Source of the DNA: Hydnum rufescens UP504
Lineage: Eukaryota; Basidiomycota; Agaricomycetes; Cantharellales; Hydnaceae
Direction of reading: 5' to 3'
Assembly: GCA_014904985.1 (NCBI GenBank)
Contig: MU128967.1
Span: 62,001-126,000, forward strand
Length of the DNA: 64,000 nt
Of the stretch, positions 25,301 through 36,579 are shown one piece after another; position 1 is the first letter of the stretch, and every line of letters begins with the position of its first letter. The notes under the pieces are model-generated. The model saw only the letters and a program-made list of their open reading frames with translations. It did no database searches and was not told where the DNA came from. A program made the translations under genes and the position numbers.

Positions 25301-27472
25301 ATAGAGGAACCAAAAGGACTTGGTGAATTGCTACACAAGCACAGCTTCGAGCTTTCTGGAGAAAGAATAATCAAGAGGACACAGCATACCTGCATTCTCG
25401 GCCTCCCCTTCCTCATCCTTGACGCCCATGATGTTTCCCAGTGCCGTGCCACCAATATTGGCAAGTTTGGCTGCCGCTTTCTGTCTCTCAGCCTGTTCCC
25501 GCTTTTCTTTGACTAGCTTGGAACCCTTTTTAGAGAAGACGGCCATATCCGATGTCGGTTCTCGGACTGGATTGATCGGGTCGAGTTGCTTGGTGAATAC
25601 GGTTTTCCCATCAAGGAATGGCGGTTTGAGGTCATGAACGATAACGTGAACAGTAGATTCGGATTCATCTTCGAAGTCAAGGTCAATTTGGGAGCGTTGC
25701 GCCACACCAGATGTCAGCATTCGATTAGTCTCCCAGAGATCGTTATCGGCATTCTAGACAGCAAGAATATAAGGCCCCGAAAATAGAACGAAGTTAACTG
25801 GAGGTCGCTCACATATTGAGCCTGTCGAGCAGATATTCTTTTCTATAAACGTTAGACAAGCAATTAGACGAGGAATGAAGAGACGCATTGCTAGAATCTC
25901 CTACCACTTGCTTAGTTGCAATTTCGGCTTGCTTAACAGCCTCAAGATCATCATATTGAGCAAGAGGGTTATATTCCTCATCGCCAGTCTATTTCACAAA
26001 AGTAGAGCCCGGGTGAATATGCACAATTGTTTGGAGGAGAGGGGCGAAGACTCACCACACCGCCCTCATTACCCATATACCAATCTCGATCCAGCTTCAC
26101 TTGCTCCTCCTCCCATTCCCTCCCTCCGGCAATTGAAATACCGTCGTCGTCATCGTCATCGTGCCCTCGGACACTCCGCGGCGTCGGCGCGTCCCACCTC
26201 CGATCACGCGCGGCGCCCCATCCTCTGTCACTCCCGGACCCAGCATGGGATCTAGGTGTAGAATCCCATGCAACGTTCGGAACGCGGACACTCGGCGCAT
26301 CATCCCTCCTTGGGGTGACACGAGGGGTGGAATCTGCCCATCCCCTTCTATCATTGTCCCGGTGGCCATCGTGCGCCCGGAAATCTGGCGCATTGTCGTA
26401 CCCCCGCCTGCGTCGCTCCCGTTCGGCACGATTTGACCGGTTTTGGAAATCGCCAAGGCCTCGGGGAGCGTCAGGACCAGGTTTTTGCGTCTGAGAAGTC
26501 ACCCCTCCATCTCCTAGACCGAGATTATGCCAGTGAAACGGGAGTCTCAGGAGGACCTTGAAAACAAGGAAACATACCTGGAGCCTGCTGCCTAGCACGA
26601 CGCCGCTCTTCTAGGACCTTGCGGGCGGACTCAGATAATCCGCCTGGATGAGAAGGTGTGTCCTCCACACGTTCCCGAGTGTGGAGTTTAGACGCAGGGA
26701 GGGATGGAACTGAAATAGCAATAACAATTTTTCAGAAACCAGGAGGAATAGTGAGGAGGGCAGGATGACATAGCGGTACCTTTAAATAACCCCGATGTGG
26801 GCTCTCCATCTTCGACTCTGGGTTTCTTGCGGCTAGATTCTACGGCCGTGGTCTTTCGTTTTTCCAGAGCGAGGCGATCGAGTCCCAAGACAGAGGTGCG
26901 AGGGGTAGGCGGTTCAAGCGGCTTAGCAGGGGTGCGAAACGTATGTCTCTAGATAATGACTCGTGATCAGGTTATGGAACAAAGAGGAAGAAGGGGCCCA
27001 CGAACCGATTCTGGACGCATAAGGCCACCCTGGCGAACGGGGTCAGGTTCCAGAATATCACTGTCCACAACCGTCATTCCGGCTGGGGCTTGAACAAGGT
27101 GGCCAGCGTCTTCCTGCCGCGCATGGCTGAGAATCTCGAAGTGAAGTTCCTTCAGGAATTTTTCTTGGAATTTTCCAAACGTCAATGCAGCTGTTCCCGA
27201 GGCGTGACAAAGACATGTCAGCTCCAACACCGACTCAGGACAACTGGGCCACAACGCCCAGAGAGAACGGTGAATATTAACTGACCAGCAATAAATTTAG
27301 AATCATCCTGGGCACTGCCTTTTGCAATATCAATGACTCGTCTAGCCAGGAGATCATTTGGATTGAGGGTATTGAGAGCGCGAGAGAGCTTGATCGCTAT
27401 GTTATGCACAAATTCATCATGTTGATTCAATGCCCCATTCGATCCGGCACCCTTGGGGGAGGCTGCAGACAT
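22330..27472 (-). CDS. PRP16: Pre-mRNA splicing factor, DEAH-box ATPase PRP16 (DHX38)
   Basis: This is the spliceosomal ATPase that remodels the spliceosome before the second catalytic step. The N-terminus (from 27472, [10 protein letters not shown]) has an RxR- and Arg/Asp-rich disordered region including [20 protein letters not shown] and the family motif [11 protein letters not shown]. Helicase motifs follow in order: Walker [11 protein letters not shown] (about 25050-25020), [16 protein letters not shown] ([15 protein letters not shown], near 24620), [24 protein letters not shown] and [12 protein letters not shown]. The HA2/OB region gives [15 protein letters not shown] then [17 protein letters not shown] after a 51-nt intron. 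The end [19 protein letters not shown] distinguishes Prp16 from Prp2, Prp22 and Prp43. The stop is at 22330. More than ten short introns are present and no frame break was found in the parts read. Confidence 0.92.
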
Positions 27473-27898
27473 AACAGACCCCTCGAAGACACAATGGGTC
27501 GGTAAGACGGGACTGTAGTCGCCTGCGCAAGTAGGCAGCGTCACAGCGTTAAGAGTGACACGGCAAGATCCGCAAGTTGCTTCAACCTCGATCCAGTGCT
27601 ACAGTACAAAAGAAACAGAGCTTCAAACACTGTTGCAATGCAAAGCCGGTATTCAAATGTAAGAAGATTACTTCGAACAGTGTGTATTATCGGGGTGGAA
27701 AAGGTGCTTTCTACGGCCGGGGAGAGATTCGATGGCTGCGTAATACTAACATTATGATGGGATGGGATGACTATCCACATTTATGGGAGAGGATTTTCTC
27801 TACAGTTCTGGGGAAGCGGATGTGTCCACAAATCCATGTCGCCAAACGCAATACTGCACTCGTGGAGGGAAACTCACCTGGGCACTAAACGATTATTC
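27473..27898. other. Intergenic region between PRP16 start and SET gene end
   Basis: These 426 bp hold the PRP16 promoter and the 3' flank of the SET gene. Small frames on both strands show no family features. Nothing else is recognised. Confidence 0.4.
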
Positions 27899-28746
27899 TC
27901 AACTGTACTCCTCCAACAGCGCATCGAAGTCCGTGGAAAACGGCTCCTCATTGGTTTCCCCAGGATGCACTGTGCCGTTCCCATTCTCGCTCCCACAGGT
28001 GTGTGCATGCGCCTGATTTACAGTTTTGGCAGACGATGGAGGTTTGTTCCACCACATGTCCTCATCCCGTCCATAGCAAATGAATAATTCCTCCCCGGCA
28101 GCGATGGGTTGAGATGTCGTATATCGAATGGATAGCGTGACATAGTCCAGAGTGTATGATACGTTGGGTGATGGTGAATGATTAAATAGTGATCCTGACA
28201 CCAATTGTGGGACCAATGAAGAAAACAATTGATCAGGCGAAGGTATTTGCAGGGCGATAAATCATCCAGAACCATATCGACCCAGGTGGTTTTATCAAGA
28301 GAAAACACAATAGTCTTGTGTCAGCACGGCTATTCAACAATTTTCACAGAACAAAGACCGAGAACAAATGAAGGAAGTTCCGACGGTGTCGTGCCAAATC
28401 AACTGTATTATACCCATGTTCCAAATGGGGACAGAGAGGTATAGGAAGTAGAAGACTGACCTAAACCAAGAGCCAGTGCCCAAACCTTCTGCCCACCATG
28501 GCTCTTGTCCCGCCATACAAAAGTGTACGAATCTAATGCGGTATGTCGACCATGGGCAAGATATTCTTCTCGAGGGAAAAGTAAAACTGGTGAGATTTCC
28601 ACGAGGACGCCGCGTGCCAATTGACGTGATGCATAGACACCTCTGCCAGTCTGAGAAGAAGAAAGGATGACAAGTCCGTGCGGATTCAGATGTGGGGTAC
28701 TCTCTGGATAGACAGACGCATATTTCTTGCCATCCACCGACCCCAT
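27899..28746 (-). CDS. SET-domain protein (putative lysine methyltransferase)
   Basis: Exon 1 starts at the ATG at 28746 (MGSVDGKKYA) and gives GRGVYASRQLARGVLVEISP, the opening of a single SET domain. The frame runs to ALALGLG at a GT donor near 28448. After a long intron the protein resumes at about 28182 with SLFNHSPSPNVSYTLDYV and GEELFICYG, the NHS/GEEL signature that forms the SAM- and lysine-binding site. It ends EEYS-stop at 27899. The overall plan (SET domain without pre-SET Cys clusters) fits small fungal SET proteins of unknown substrate. An upstream frame reaching 28837 may be an extra 5' exon, and a short extra exon inside the long intron is possible. Confidence 0.75.
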
Positions 28747-28837
28747 GAAAAAAATTTTGGCACCAAACAAGTTTCAACAAATCACCTGATCTCTTGGTAC
28801 GGTGCACGGAAACTGAGGCGATGAAACCGCTGTCCAT

Positions 28838-29361
28838 TACAGTCGTTTAGGTATTCCACGGTCCTGTTGGAATTCCCAGAAATGTTACATCTACCAAGGA
28901 GGAAAGTGTCTTAGTCTACTTTGTTACTAATGGCTTCGCAGAGGGAAAATCTAGTTTCTTGTAGACGATGCACACTATAATTCCCTTTTCTGCAAGCCTT
29001 CTGGGTGCTTTTGTAATGTGACTATGCTTGCCGTGCTTTGACTTGGTCTCACGTATGGCGACATTCATACTGCATCGACAAAGCTTTTTCCACATTCCGA
29101 ATTCTAGGGCAAAGCACACTGGTGTGCCTCCTTCCATTGTACTGATACAAGCAGTTGAGGATGTCTTTCAAGATACAGCTGGCCCAATTACCATTGTCCA
29201 GTGTCCTCCCACTATAGCCGTTACTCCTGTCTTTGCCGCGCGTCAAGGTCACGTGAAACCAAGGCGGTTCTTGGCAGCTATTCCCGAGTACAGGATTTTA
29301 TAATGCCGCTCGTAAAAAGTATTACAGTGAGACTGACATTCTCTTGCCACCCACCACGACG
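28838..29361. other. Intergenic region upstream of copper transporter gene
   Basis: Short frames on both strands (for example 29028-29303 plus) have no recognisable domain. This stretch should contain the divergent promoters of the SET gene and the Ctr gene. I see no other structure. Confidence 0.35.
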
Positions 29362-30010
29362 ATGAACGGTATGGCCATGTCCATGGGACCCCTCCCGTAT
29401 CTACATTTTACGGATGGGGATGCACTGTGGTTCGCGGCCTGGACACCCACATCACACGGTGCCATCGCTGGCACTTGCATGGCTCTCGCCCTTCTCGCAA
29501 TTCTTGAAAGATTACTCGCTGCCGTGTACGGGATTTTAAATGCTGAGTGGAATCGGAGGTACATATACAAGATTTATCTAAGTCATTCCCTTGGCGTTCA
29601 CGGAGGCCTCCCCCACATCATCACCATATAGATCCCACATGGCCCATGAGGCTGATAATCAATCAGAGAGCATGCCCTTCTCAGGGATGGAGGGGAGCTC
29701 ATCATCCCTGCAACTAACCACAAAGGCGTCAAATAGATGTCGCCTCCCATTCATTTCCGCCCACGACATCCACCGAGGCACTGTGTTCCTCGTGCAATCA
29801 AGCGTAGGATATGCTCTCATGCTCGCCGTAATGTATGTGTTCTAATTCACTGCCTCTCGTGACGATTCAAAGAAACTTTCAGAACACTCACCCCCACGTT
29901 TCATGCGCAGGACGTGGAATGCCAGCTACATCATTAGCGTCATTTTGGGGCTTGGAATCGGTGAAGCGCTCTTTGGACGATTCGTCACCACAACAGGGCC
30001 ACATATTTGA
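29362..30010 (+). CDS. Ctr-family copper transporter
   Basis: This is a small copper(I) transporter of the plasma membrane or vacuole. It has three exons: 29362-29558, 29632-29832 and 29911-30010. It opens MNGMAMSMG, giving the Met-rich motif used for copper binding, then PYLHFTDGDALWFAAWTPTS. TM1 is AGTCMALALLAILERLLAAV. A polar loop leads to HRGTVFLVQSSVGYALMLAVM, which is TM2 with the signature MLAVM (MxxxM copper selectivity motif). TM3 is YIISVILGLGIGEALFGRF with the GxxxG packing motif. About 167 residues is a normal length for a Ctr2-like protein. All three introns-to-exon joins keep the frame. The family call is firm; cellular location and affinity class are not determined. Confidence 0.88.
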
Positions 30011-30229
30011 ACGCCTCCGTTTCTCCCTTATTGCGTGGACTCCAACGTACGATGGATAACTTGGATAAACATGGTTTAGCGGCCTGGCTGTCGCAATATG
30101 GCCCTCTAACAATAAAGTGTGGCTACCGCAACCCCATCCAGTGTCCCCCTCCCCAAACCTTAGTGCATCATCTAGTCATAATGATCTATTCATTTCCCCG
30201 GACTCCGGTCGAAAGAAGTCTACACCACA

Positions 30230-31176
30230 TCCCGACTATTAATTTAGCCAACGGTTCCCAAAGTAGATCCCTCCGTCATTATAGCAGAAAGTGGTGACGG
30301 GTGTAGCAGATCGCCTCCAGGCCAGAATGAGCCATCTCTTGTTCTTGTAGAAGATCAAGAGTACGATCGACTCCGCGACGAGTGCCGGAATCAGTACCTA
30401 TTCGCGACACATTCGTTTCTAACTGCCTTGCCCTTTGTTGTTTGTGGAGATCACAACGAAACGTAATACTGCACCGGTCATATCAACCACGAAATACTCA
30501 TCGTGGGGCGAGACACACTGTAATAACGGCCGGCCCAAGGCTGTCCCTAGTTGTACCTTCGCGTCGAAGACACAGGCAATTTCGAGAGGTGCGCCAGATA
30601 CACGATAGAGTTACGCATCCGGCCCGCAATCAAAAAACGTGCCTGATGAGAATGGAAATGCTTGCATTAATGCACACAGTCGTGTTCCAATGCGGGAAAA
30701 TACAGTCTCAGTATGTGCGCAAGAAAGGACGGTCGGCCACGAGAATTCCATAGGCGATTGTAGAGGACCTCAAGGATAGAGCCCCGAAGGCAGACTGCTT
30801 CATGACACTTGGACCATAGTAGAGAAGGCCCAGCTGAGAAGGAAGTGAGCCACGATCATGATTGGAACATACACAAGGAGCACGACACCCGCACAGAGGA
30901 GATAAAGCGAATCAATAGCACAATCGAAACTGGGATGAGCGGTGTGATCAAATATTTTGCACATGGGACAGAGAAGTTCGACACGCAGTCCTGGATCCAG
31001 GCGGCAGTGACGGCTTCTCGAGCAATACTGAAAACCACTCCTTCACAATACAGGTCGAACCAAGGGTTCAACATAGTCAACTCGGGCAGCCGTATGAAAC
31101 GTGATGGGGCCAATGACAAGTGGTCCAGGAGCCGATGCCCGTTGTTGATCTGAGGCAAGGTATCATCGCCAAGCAC
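30230..31176 (-). other. Probable coding remnants of an unidentified multi-pass membrane protein
   Basis: On the minus strand several non-random frames follow each other. From 31176 comes a segment with NPWFDLYCEGVVFSIAREAV and a hydrophobic stretch CAKYLITPLIPVSIVLLIRF. Then, in another frame, VVLLVYVPIMIVAHFLLSWA is followed by MKQSAFGALSLRSSTIAYGI and RPFLRTY. Next comes GAPLEIACVFDAKVQLGTAL with YFVVDMTGAVLRFVVIST, and finally IPALVAESIVLLIFYKNKRW. Some changes of frame coincide with possible GT/AG sites and others do not. It may be a real multi-exon gene or a pseudogene with frameshifts. I do not recognise the family. Confidence 0.35.
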
Positions 31177-31312
31177 AGAAAGAAGGGAATACAGTACCTC
31201 AATTTTCTTCCTCCTAGTTTAGCCGCAATGCCTAGTTAATGCAGAGTGGTAAACCAACAGTACAGTGGATGCCATAGTGGGAGCCGCATGTTGGCGGAGT
31301 ACTCATATATAT

Positions 31313-31466
31313 ACTAGAACGACGGAACTCAGTCTCTGATAAAAGAACTGATATTTGGATAAAGTGCCTAGAACGACGGAACTACAGTGGGCTCTGGTAA
31401 GGTACTATACTATTGAAGAGAGAATAGAAAAGAGCTAACCTCAGTCTCTGATAAAAGAACTGAGGG
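31313..31466. repeat. Interleaved short direct repeats
   Basis: CTAGAACGACGGAACT occurs at about 31314 and again 55 bp later. CTCAGTCTCTGATAAAAGAA occurs at about 31328 and again about 112 bp later. The second unit has CTCAGT/ACTGAG inverted ends. They lie in an otherwise empty 30.0-32.0 kb intergenic space and could be the footprint of a small mobile element. No coding is seen. Confidence 0.5.
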
Positions 31467-32065
31467 AGCGCGGAATGCTCATGTACTAATATATAAGTAA
31501 TCAGCAATGCCAGGTATCAAAAAGAGTAGGCGGAAACAATAAAGGAATGGGCGATCAACACCGACGAAGTCATCGGGTCGTTATACCGTATCCGGCTGCC
31601 CTCCAACACCGCAAGGACGCTTGGGATAAAGGGGTCAGCTTCATGAAGAACAGGGAAACATCTGCAAACAAAACGAGGAAGGCACCGCACAAGGATGAGC
31701 AGTCTGCGTAGTGAGAAGAATCGCCCAACCAGACCATGAACGTTATGTAATCGGATGATTGGTTGACGTTGATTGACAAGCAACAATCGCCATGGGCACT
31801 CATCAAAGGGGATATACCATCCGTTTTTTTCCTACCCCCTACCCCCACGACTCGGTCCTTCCTCCTTTCACATCATTTGTTTCTTCATAGACTTTGATAG
31901 TCTTAACAAATCGTCGCGGGGTGAGGCCTATTATCCGTCCATCTGACTAATATCTGATGAGTACGTTGCTAGACTTCGATTGTTGTTATCACTTATTCTT
32001 TCTCTACTGCATTCTCTACTACATTCTCTATTCCTCCATATTTTTTCTCTCTTTTGGTAATCAGG
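31467..32065. promoter_or_regulatory. Upstream region of the NADPH oxidase gene
   Basis: There is no supported gene. Just before the NADPH oxidase start there is a pyrimidine-rich leader (about 31990-32060, TTCTCTACTGCATTCTCTAC-like), as is common near fungal transcription starts. The minus-strand frame 31570-31848 has no family features. Confidence 0.4.
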
Positions 32066-34461
32066 ATGAAGATCTCGGTTTGGAACGTTATCCATCAAGA
32101 ATTTCACAACCGGAGACGCGCTATTTTCAATGTCTTGTGGTATGGACTTCAACTAGGATTATTTGTATATGGGTGGTGGTCCCAGGTAAGTTTGAAGTGG
32201 GATACTTCTTATGGAACCCCACCCTCCACTTTCTCTCGACTTTAGGCCACGAACCAGAGGCTTGCACCTCTTAACACCCTCCGTTTCTCCGTATGGAGTT
32301 CGAGAGGTGCCGGTCTCGTGTTAGCTTTGGATGGCGGCATGATCTTGCTTCCAATGCTCCGGAACATTATACGCGTCCTGCGCCCCAAGCTTGCGGTTAG
32401 CTCCCCTTTGTCAATTGATCGGTCCCAACTCCTGATCCCAGTCCCCAATTATATAGTTTCTTATGCCGATGGATGAGAAGTAAGCCAACCCCCTCTGATT
32501 TGCCCAAACTTTTCGGTCTGAATATTTTAATTTTCAGCGTCTGGTTTCATCGACAAGTCGCGTACTCCATGGCCTTCTGGACCATGGTGCATACAACCGC
32601 TCACTACGTCAATTTTTTCGTGTGTATCCTTTCTTTTCTTTCTTTTGTCGCGTCGACTCACGTACGTGATGGGGGTGCAGAATGTCGAAAGGACTCGTGA
32701 GTCCTGATAATCCATCGGGAGTGACTATGAGCTCATGCATGGTCCTTAGAGCTTCGCCCGCAACTTGCTCTCCAGATTCATTATGAGCAAGCTGGAGGAA
32801 TTACAGGCCACTTCATGCTGTTGTGCATGATCTTGATGTAGGATTTCTTCCTTCATTGGTCAAATTATCCATTAATTCCCTCATTATGATAGGTATTCCA
32901 CCGCGCACCACAAAATTCGAACGCAGTGTTTCGAGGCGTTTTGGTATACACACCATCTAGCCTTCTTTTTCATAGTCGCTCTTTACACACACGCTACTGG
33001 TTGCTTCGTGCGAGACTCGGCGAAGCCAGATTACACCTCTTTTTTCCCTTATTACTCCACCGATCACTGTCTTGGTTATGAAAGCTGGAGGTTCATTATT
33101 TGGCCTGGCATTCTTTACTTTGGTGAGCGGGTATATCGCGAGATTCGGGGGCGCCAGCCCACAACTCTCGAGCGAGTGCTCGTCCATCCTAGCGGTCAGT
33201 CTGAGTTGATATCCGGGGGGAGGTGCTGGCTCATTCCTCATTCTTGCGGTATTGCAGGCGCTATGGAATTCAGAATTCAGAAGCCAAGCTTCAAGTACAT
33301 GGCAGGTCAATGGCTTTTCATTCAGATCCCAGATGTTTCCGCCTTTCAATGGCATCCTGTGAGGGATTCCATTGCCATTGTTCCTTTTCTCCACTTAACT
33401 GTTCATCGCTTCTAGTTTACCATTACTTCTGCTCCAGAGGATCCCTACGTATCCATACATATACGTCAAGTCGGAGATTGGACACAAGCTGTAGGCGAGC
33501 GCGTTGGTGCTGGTCCTTCTGTTATGGCCTCTCTCACCAAGACAGCGATGGCCGGCATCGAGAAGGTCAACGATGATCTCGGACGGGGTGATTTTGTCGA
33601 AGTCAACAGCTCCAATTGGGGAACTCTGCCTCTCGTTAGGATCGATGGACCCTATGGCGGCCCCACTGAAGATGTGTTCAACGTAGAGGTGGCCGTCCTT
33701 ATCGGCGCCGGAATCGGAGTGACACCGTTTGCCTCAATCTTGAAGCGTAAGGCCTTGTAAACCGTATTGAATTGATCTGGTACATAAGACCTTCATTTCA
33801 GATATTTGGTACAGGCAGCGAAAAGGAAATCTGGGTTCCCTCAGAAGGGTAGAATTCATTTGGATCGTCCGCGATGCTCCCAGCTTTGGATGGTTCCAGA
33901 GCTTATTATCAGAGGTTGAAGCAGCCCAGACCGATCGTTCGTACCCTACTTCTCGTATTGTACCGCTTGCAATGGTGGTCTGACCTGCTGACCTCAGCCA
34001 ACTTCCTTCGTATGAGTGTGTATCTGACTTCCAAGCTTGACGAAAGTACGTTGTGGAATATCGCCGTCAACGACCCCGGTGCCGATTTCGATCCTATGAC
34101 ACTGTTGCGCTCCCGGACACTATATGGGCGACCCGATTGGAAATCGATTTATTCTCACTTGAGGACGGCCATCGAACTGGAACAATATCTTCCAGGAAGA
34201 GAATCGTCACTGAAAACCTCCGTCGGGGTGGGTGATTATATCCTCTCCTGACTACTCAGGTCTTTCTGAAAATTTTTGTTTTCGATCGATTTCAGACGTT
34301 TTTCTGTGGGGTATGTCCGAGTTCGCTCCCTGGTTCCTGTACGTCTTAACTGAAACTTGCTCTTTCCCCAGCCGAGTTCCCTGGCGAAGATTGTTCGACG
34401 ACAGGCTCTTGCGACAACGACTGAAACTATCGAGTTCACGTTCGCGAAGGAGCATTTTTGA
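32066..34461 (+). CDS. noxA: NADPH oxidase, gp91phox homologue (NoxA type)
   Basis: This membrane enzyme passes electrons from NADPH through FAD and two haems to oxygen, producing superoxide. In fungi it controls hyphal differentiation and fruiting. It starts MKISVWNVIHQEFHNRRRAI. The ferric-reductase transmembrane region carries the haem histidines in FHRQVAYSMAFWTMVHTTAH and in YTHHLAFFFIVALYTHATG. FAD binding is at WHPFTITSAPEDPY. NADPH-binding motifs are RIDGPYGGPTED, IGAGIGVTPFASIL and FFCGPSSLAK. It ends ETIEFTFAKEHF-stop at 34461. About nine introns split it; for example the QTD/PNFLR junction is restored by a GT-AG intron at about 33938-33997. There is no N-terminal EF-hand extension, so it is NoxA-like rather than NoxC-like. 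All key residues are present. Confidence 0.93.
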
Positions 34462-34581
34462 CATGTCAAATAAGCATGTTAGTGTCCTATGGAATGAGTC
34501 AGGCTGGAGTATCTTGAGGGAAGAAACGTCGCTTGACATTGTTATGGACCATAAGTATTCATACTAGAATTCAGCAATGTC

Positions 34582-36537
34582 CTAGATGTTCCGCCGTTCC
34601 CAAATCTTCGAAAAATGAGTCAGGCGTTTCGCCAATTGGCAAAAAAAGTTTCACAACGAAATACCTGAAGCACTGTTTCTCCCAGGAACAACATTTCCCT
34701 GGCGATGTCCTCGATGATGAGATCTTGTATCATATACCACTTCTCTACATCCGAGCCCTCGACCCTCCCAGCGCGAACATGTACCTTCCACACAGTGTTC
34801 TCTTTGTCCCGAGTAGTGCCTGCCGTTGATTCATGTGTTACATTTGCAACCAAGTCATAGATTGTTGAGACCCCAGGAGGGGGTGACTCGAGCACTTTTA
34901 TCATCAGGTATTGTCAGGACCTGATCTGATCATCTGCACAGAAACAGAAGACAGTTCCTACCATCACGGAAGTCGGCACCCCTCACTGGGAAATTGACAA
35001 TGGTCGGGTTCTTCTCTTCGACGAAGTTATTTTTGGTGAAACGCTTGTAGTGCAATATGATATAAGGGGGCAAACGGGTGCAGCGATAACGTTTTAATTG
35101 ACCCGCGGATTCCTGTATTGGGGTTCTGTTGAGGAGTGTCGAATTGACCTCGAACGAAGACACCTACCTGGGTCGTGTCGCCGTCGTATTTGGCCAAAAC
35201 AGAGGCCAGCGTCACTTGAGGCAAGATATTCTTCTCAACGGCGTCCTGAAAGAGTGGGGGTGGGGGAAGATCCAGTGCCAGGAAAAGGAATGGGGATTGT
35301 ACAGATTTGATCTCTGGTAAGGGCATTAGGCAAGTGCTACCACAGAATGCAACATAATCCTGACCTCGATCAATGTCGAAATGAGGGCGTTCGTGATCAT
35401 TAGTGTCGGGCTTGACAATAACTTGCTGAGTATCAACCCGGAGATCGCCCTGAAAGGTTGAATATATAACAGCTGATCCAAGGTCAATTGCCATTTCGTC
35501 TCGTCATTGATACACAACGTACAAGAGTTCTTCTTCTTACTTCCGCCCATATCTTTGTGGAGACGATTTAAAAGCCATCCGAGAAAATCAACTGGATCGC
35601 CTTGTTCGGTGATTTTGAACTTTCCATTCGACACTCGACCAACTTCTTGCAAGAATTCGTGGGGACTGACTTGCGCTTTGAAAAGCCGTGGGTTCCAGAC
35701 CTTTTTTGCGAGCCCAGCAAAGCGTCTCAAAAGCTCAGATTGTTTCCCAATAAAGCGTGTCAGCAGCAGATAATCTCGAAGCGGTGGAATGTGAAGGAGC
35801 GAATGAATGACGACATTGAGGTAGTCATTCGCTTTGATGTTATTCAAACCGACATAACCAGGGATATAAGGCTTAGATGTCAGATCAAATGAAGGCTTGG
35901 AGAGATGTCCCGGGTCCGACAAGTGTGCCACCTGGGCGGGGGTGAAGATTGGATTGAGGACAGCAGATATGTCATCTAGTGATGGGTCTGACACTGGATA
36001 CCCGTCCGGCAGAACATACACCTGGAATCCCTGTGAGACCCACGAGCATAGCCCAGTCGCAAAAACGTAATGCGTACACTTTGAGATTCCAAATTTATGA
36101 AGACGTGATGATCGTCATGAATAGAATGCGCGTATGCGTACGAGTTCCGACCGCGTCCCTGAAAGTACTTCCCACAAACAAGGCAACCGTATATGTTGAT
36201 GTTTGATAAAGAGACAGAACATAATTTTTCGAAATCAAAGTCTAACGCAGCACGATTAACCTGAAATCAAGGCAGTGGGACTAAGGTTCGGGATGAAGTT
36301 CCACACTGGAGATTGCAAGGAATGAGAGTGCCTAACCGTATCGAGGTACAGGTCAGAAGCGCGTAGCTCCCCTGGTTGCTCGCTTAGGGCGTCCATATCT
36401 TCATCTTCACCTTCGGCGAAGTCCACAGTTTGAAGATCGCGTCCTGGAGGTTCTACACTTACGGGACTGGGTTCCTCACCCACATTAGATACACGTACGC
36501 GCTTGGTAGGACGCTCAGATAGAGATGCAGTTGACAT
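34582..36537 (-). CDS. SAD1: Splicing factor SAD1/USP39, inactive ubiquitin-hydrolase fold
   Basis: This protein is needed for tri-snRNP assembly and pre-mRNA splicing. It starts MSTASLSERPTKRVRVS with an acidic N-terminus. A UBP-type zinc finger follows (CLVCGKYFQGRGRSSYAYAH, HDDHHVFINLE), then the USP fold: YVGLNNIKANDYLNVVIHSL, GDPVDFLGWLLNRLHKDMGG, LPPYIILHYKRFTKNNFVEE and NPTIVNFPV. The position of the catalytic Cys in active USPs is replaced (KANDYLN), as in yeast and human SAD1/USP39, so it should not cleave ubiquitin. The tail LGETVLQ joins a tiny last exon IWERRNI-stop at 34582, typical of the family. It is divergent from RSM22 with 42 bp between start codons and convergent with noxA. 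Confidence 0.92.
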
Positions 36538-36579
36538 GTTTCGGGTCCTCGGAGATGGCCGAGGCGCTTGTTGCTGGGG
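36538..36579. promoter_or_regulatory. 42-bp shared promoter SAD1/RSM22
   Basis: Only 42 bp separate the start codons of the divergent genes SAD1 (minus) and RSM22 (plus). Core promoters must therefore overlap and probably extend into the coding regions. No TATA box is visible; GC-rich motifs GGCCGAGGCGC are present. Confidence 0.6.

Noticed and set aside
26027..26494. Plus-strand 155-codon frame
   Set aside because: It lies opposite the Arg/Asp-rich PRP16 exon and has no features of its own; shadow frame.
34950..36100. SAD1/USP39 as an active deubiquitinase
   Set aside because: The catalytic Cys position reads KANDYLN, as in known inactive SAD1 proteins.
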